From: Syntrophomonadaceae bacterium
GTDB lineage: Bacteria; Bacillota; Dethiobacteria; DTU022
Direction of reading: 5' to 3'
Length of the DNA: 11,679 nt
Assembly: GCA_007119335.1 (NCBI GenBank)
Contig: SKPU01000068.1
Location: 1-11,679 of the forward strand
The notes below the pieces were generated by a model that did not search any database, was not told where the DNA came from, and worked only from the letters and a program-made list of their open reading frames with translations. Shown here piece by piece: positions 9,240-11,679 of the stretch (within the stretch, counting starts at the first letter, position 1; the number at the start of each line of letters is the position of its first letter). Position numbers and translations under genes: made by a program.

Positions 9240-10184
9240 TTAACCCTCCCCTTCTTCCATTTTCACCCTCGGATCAAGCAGCCGGTAAGAGAGATCTATT
9301 AGAAGGTTCATAAACACAAAAGCCACGCCCATCAGCAACACGTAACCCTGGATCACCGGGAAATTACGGTTAAAAATAGCATCCACCGCCAGGCGGCCCA
9401 CACCAGGCCAGGCGAAAATTCTTTCCACAACCACAGTTCCGCCAAGCAGATGCCCCATGGTAATTCCAAGGAGGGTGACCACCGGAATCAGGGCGTTGCG
9501 TAGAGCATGATTTCCAATGATTACTGTTTCCTTAAGCCCTCTTGCACGGGCAGAGCGTATAAAATCAAGCTGCAGCACTTCCAAAAGATTGGCCCGTAAA
9601 AGGCGGGCATAAGTGGCTGCCAGACCAAAGCCCAGGGTAAGGGAGGGCAAAACCAATCCGATTAATCCTTCGCCCCTACCCATAACCGGAATCCATGCCG
9701 TGGGAACCGCAATGTAAGTAATCAATAGCAAGCCCAGGTAAAATGAGGGAATAGAAGCTCCCACCAACGCTGTCAGGCGACCGAGGTGATCCCCAACAGT
9801 TCCTCTTAGTAGGGCGGCTATCGTACCCAGGGGCAAAGCTAATGCAAGCATTACCACCAGTCCTCCCGCGGCCAATTCGATCGTGGCCGGCAGGCGGCTG
9901 ATAATCTCGCGGGTAACCGGCTCACCGGTTGTAAATGAAGTGCCCAAATCGCCCCTTACTGCTCCCTGCAGCCAGTTAATATAACGCAGGGGGAGAGGCT
10001 CGTCAAGACCCAGGGCTTCCCGGGCTCTTTCCAGGTTTTCCGGTGTTACCTCAATATCCCGCCGGTTAAGCATTATTTCTGCCGGATCACCGGGAGCAAT
10101 ATCGATCAGGATAAAAGTAATAAAGGTAACTCCCAAAAGAACGGGAACCAGGGTTAAGAGCCGTTTGACCAAATACTTCAGCAT
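9240..10184 (-). CDS. ABC importer permease subunit 1 (NikB/DppB/OppB type)
   Basis: A 314-residue inner-membrane permease of normal family length. The first helix spans about 8-30, followed by the DppB-type external region with IAPGDPAEIML (29-39), ALGLDEPLPLRY (57-68) and GDLGTSF (78-84). More hydrophobic segments follow. The EAA loop, FIRSARARGLKETVIIGNHA and LRNALIP (208-234), contacts the ATPases. The C-terminal WPGVGRLAVDAIFNRNFPVIQG block (259-280) and the LLDPRVK ending (302-308) are characteristic. It is the first gene of the importer unit. The ATG is preceded only by a weak AGG about eight bases upstream. The promoter and candidate operators lie 100-140 bases further upstream. Confidence 0.93.
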   Translation of the reverse strand: MLKYLVKRLLTLVPVLLGVTFITFILIDIAPGDPAEIMLNRRDIEVTPENLERAREALGLDEPLPLRYINWLQGAVRGDLGTSFTTGEPVTREIISRLPATIELAAGGLVVMLALALPLGTIAALLRGTVGDHLGRLTALVGASIPSFYLGLLLITYIAVPTAWIPVMGRGEGLIGLVLPSLTLGFGLAATYARLLRANLLEVLQLDFIRSARARGLKETVIIGNHALRNALIPVVTLLGITMGHLLGGTVVVERIFAWPGVGRLAVDAIFNRNFPVIQGYVLLMGVAFVFMNLLIDLSYRLLDPRVKMEEGEG

Positions 10185-10223
10185 ATTATCAACCTAAAAA
10201 ACATGACTTAAAAACTCCCTTGC

Positions 10224-10251
10224 GTGTTAACATTTATAGATTACGTAACAC
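10224..10251. promoter_or_regulatory. GTGTTA-N16-TAACAC dyad, NikR-like candidate operator
   Basis: GTGTTA (10224-10229) and its exact reverse complement TAACAC (10246-10251) are separated by 16 bases. The Escherichia coli nickel repressor NikR binds GTATGA-N16-TCATAC, the same 6-16-6 geometry with different arm bases. The site falls about 30-60 bases downstream of the predicted transcription start of the importer operon. Two more TAACAC copies lie at 10284-10289 and 10305-10310, in the promoter itself. Nickel-dependent repression is inferred; no nikR gene is in this window. Confidence 0.5.
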
Positions 10252-10289
10252 ACACAACCGAAAAAAAATTCGCCAGCACTCTGTAACAC

Positions 10290-10319
10290 AATTTACTACA
10301 ACAATAACACTATTGTCAA
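10290..10319 (-). promoter_or_regulatory. Candidate promoter of the ABC importer operon
   Basis: On the minus strand, TTGACA (10319-10314) is an exact -35 box. TAAATT (10295-10290) is a 4/6 -10 match after 18 bases. One TAACAC copy lies inside the spacer (10305-10310) and another lies beside the predicted start (10284-10289), 21 bp apart. The leader before the first permease would be about 100 bases. Confidence 0.5.
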
Positions 10320-10432
10320 ACAGTTACAAGTAACCGCAAGCAAATTATTTCCATTTAAAACAAACAAAAACCCGGCCTGGCATCTTCCTGTCTGCACTTT
10401 GCAGTACCTATCACCGCGACACTACACACCAC

Positions 10433-10810
10433 GGCCTAATAAGGCCTCTGTTGAATGCTACCAGTTCAGCTATATGTTATTGCATAGAATATCACTGTAG
10501 AAATTACATCCCTCCTGCCAGCGATATACCGATAAACCTCCCCAGGCAAAAACGTTAGCTTTCATCCCATATACCCACCGCATATACTTTAAAAGGGTTC
10601 GGCCATTATCGAACTTCGTTTTGTAACGCAAACTCAGCCGCCCTTGTTCAGCCTTGTATGCGGTTCTTGTTCATCGGGCCGGGATTTTGCCTTAGGCTTC
10701 CTTCAGATTCCCCCTCGCGGCGGACACTCTTACCATCAGCAGCTAGTGGTTCCCACTGCCAAGCCCACAGCGGACTTTCACCGCCAAGTTAACGCCCGTG
10801 CCGGGCGCAT
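10433..10810 (-). mobile_element. Decayed 5' part of a group II intron, no reverse transcriptase
   Basis: Read on the minus strand from 10810, the sequence begins ATGCGCCCGGCACGGGCG. It closely follows the 5' end (GUGCG...) and domain I blocks that I recognise from ORF-bearing bacterial group II introns. These include GGCGGTGAAAGTCCGC, GCTTGGCAGTGGGAACCA, GGAATCTGAAGGAAGCC, CGATGAACAAGAACC, GGGTATATGGGATGAAAGC and TGGGGAGGT. Recognisable similarity ends near AACAGAGGCC, where the intron-encoded protein would usually begin. No reverse transcriptase frame follows, and no domain V hairpin or 3' end is found before the importer promoter. The first base is A rather than the conserved G, so splicing would be impaired in any case. 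It is most likely an inactive 3'-truncated remnant. Recognition is from memory of the family, not from a search. Confidence 0.72.
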
Positions 10811-10814
10811 ATCG

Positions 10815-10852
10815 AGAAGGGGCGAGCACTATAAATAAATGCCGCCCCTTCT
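10815..10852 (-). terminator. Stem-loop downstream of the quaternary-amine-binding protein gene
   Basis: AGAAGGGGCG (10815-10824) and its exact reverse complement CGCCCCTTCT (10843-10852) form a 10-bp stem with an 18-base loop, about 70 bases after the stop codon at 10924. No U-run follows on the minus strand; the intron remnant begins four bases later and may have replaced it. It is probably the original terminator of this gene. Confidence 0.5.
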
Positions 10853-10923
10853 TCAAATTCATTTCCAATTAAAAGGTTAATTCTAGTTAGCTTATTTAAA
10901 AAGTGTATAAGAACAACACACCT

Positions 10924-11679
10924 TTATTCAATAAAGCCTTCTTTCAGAAGCCATTCTTCAGCAACCTCGCTGGGAAGATCTTCATCAATATCAACTTGCA
11001 TATTCATTGCTGCCATTGACTCAGCATCCAGAGCGTGGGCAATGGGGTTGAGAATATCTTCAATTTCAGGCAATTGTTCGAGGGTTTCCTCACGCACAGT
11101 AGGAGCACAGTTGTAAACTGGATGGAATTTTTTATCATCTTCCAAGTTAACCAGATCATAGGCTGCGATACGACCATCTGTTGCGTAACCCATCGAAACC
11201 GATATGTCTCCTTCTTTCAATGAGTCATAAACAATTCCTGCATCCATTGGATATACTTCTTCGAACTCAAAATCGTACAATTCCTGCAAACCGGGATACC
11301 CGTCATCACGAATTGTGTACTCGTGATCGCTGCCCAAACTCCAGGTGCCAGGGTCGGGAGCTTCAACCCCTTCATTAATAGCTTCGGCTAAGTCACTAAT
11401 GGTTTCAATGCCAAGCTCATCAGCATCAGCCTGCCGCATCATGATTGTATAAGTGTTATTAAAAGGCGTATAATCCAGCCAGACTATCTGGTTTTGTTCC
11501 AGATCAGTTTCTTGAACCACCTCATAACATTCCTCTGGATCAGTTATAGCTTCATCGAAACCAAGAATTGTAATTAAAGCTGTTCCGGTGTATTCCCAGT
11601 ATAAATCGACATCTCCTGCTTCGAGAGCGTCACGGACCATACTAGTACCACCCAACCCGGTTTCATCGACGGTTGAAAT
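10924..11679 (-). CDS. Glycine betaine/choline-type ABC substrate-binding protein (OpuAC family), N-terminus outside window
   Basis: The reading frame stays open to the window edge, so the gene is cut at its 5' end. A TTG at 11655 is internal: the codons before it (ISTVDETGL) continue the family pattern. About 251 residues are visible. DLYWEYTGTALITILG, the domain-swap region NNTYTIMMRQADADELGIETISDLAEAI, and GYATDGRIAAYDLVNLEDDKKFHPVYNCAP match the OpuBC/OsmF/ProX type of quaternary-amine-binding proteins. These bind glycine betaine, choline or related compounds for osmoprotection. The protein is very acidic, as in salt-adapted organisms. Its permease and ATPase genes would be expected upstream, beyond 11679. 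The exact ligand cannot be told. Confidence 0.9.
   Translation of the reverse strand: MSTVDETGLGGTSMVRDALEAGDVDLYWEYTGTALITILGFDEAITDPEECYEVVQETDLEQNQIVWLDYTPFNNTYTIMMRQADADELGIETISDLAEAINEGVEAPDPGTWSLGSDHEYTIRDDGYPGLQELYDFEFEEVYPMDAGIVYDSLKEGDISVSMGYATDGRIAAYDLVNLEDDKKFHPVYNCAPTVREETLEQLPEIEDILNPIAHALDAESMAAMNMQVDIDEDLPSEVAEEWLLKEGFIE

Noticed and set aside
10200..10432. Group II intron domain V/VI or a degraded reverse transcriptase
   Set aside because: No domain V-type hairpin and no reverse-transcriptase-like peptide could be found in any frame by eye.
10644..10838. Open frame of 64 codons on the plus strand
   Set aside because: It runs antisense through the group II intron remnant and has no ribosome site or protein family pattern. 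Such frames are often mis-annotated as hypothetical proteins.
11653..11655. TTG as the start of the OpuAC-family protein
   Set aside because: The frame continues open to the window edge with family-typical residues and no ribosome site precedes the TTG, so the gene is truncated by the window.

Overview
The window reads as a piece of chromosome from a Gram-positive-type bacterium, most likely a Bacillota or clostridial lineage. This is an inference. It rests on strong AGGAGG-type ribosome binding sites, frequent TTG and GTG starts, a lipoprotein-anchored solute-binding protein, and a PerR-type Fur-family regulator. Both solute-binding proteins are very acidic, which would fit a salt-tolerant organism, and the partial protein at the right edge belongs to the compatible-solute (glycine betaine/choline) uptake family. 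No rRNA, tRNA, CRISPR array or intact transposase is visible.

Left part (about 1-3400, + strand): a small membrane-anchored double zinc-ribbon protein, followed by a two-gene peroxide-stress unit. A Fur/PerR-family repressor overlaps by one base a full-length catalase-peroxidase (katG). The perR promoter carries a perfect 12-bp inverted repeat with PerR-box-like half sites. Base composition jumps sharply inside katG, from about 34% G+C to about 70%. Hairpins at 3277-3362 separate this unit from the convergent operon to its right.

Middle (about 10320 down to 3402, - strand): a complete nickel/peptide-type ABC importer. In transcription order it encodes permease B, permease C, ATPase D, ATPase F, a lipoprotein solute-binding protein, and finally a SAM-dependent O-methyltransferase-like enzyme. 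A plausible sigma-A promoter lies upstream, together with a GTGTTA-N16-TAACAC dyad and two further TAACAC copies. The dyad has the 6-16-6 geometry of nickel-repressor (NikR) operators, so a metal or metal-chelate substrate is the preferred hypothesis. Nothing in the proteins themselves proves nickel over peptides. The methyltransferase at the end of the unit suggests a modified small molecule, possibly a metallophore, or metal-linked metabolism.

Right part (about 10380-11679, - strand): a decayed 5' segment of a group II intron with no reverse transcriptase and no recognised domain V. It starts four bases downstream of a terminator-like stem-loop that follows the 3' end of an OpuAC-family quaternary-amine-binding protein, whose N-terminus lies outside the window.
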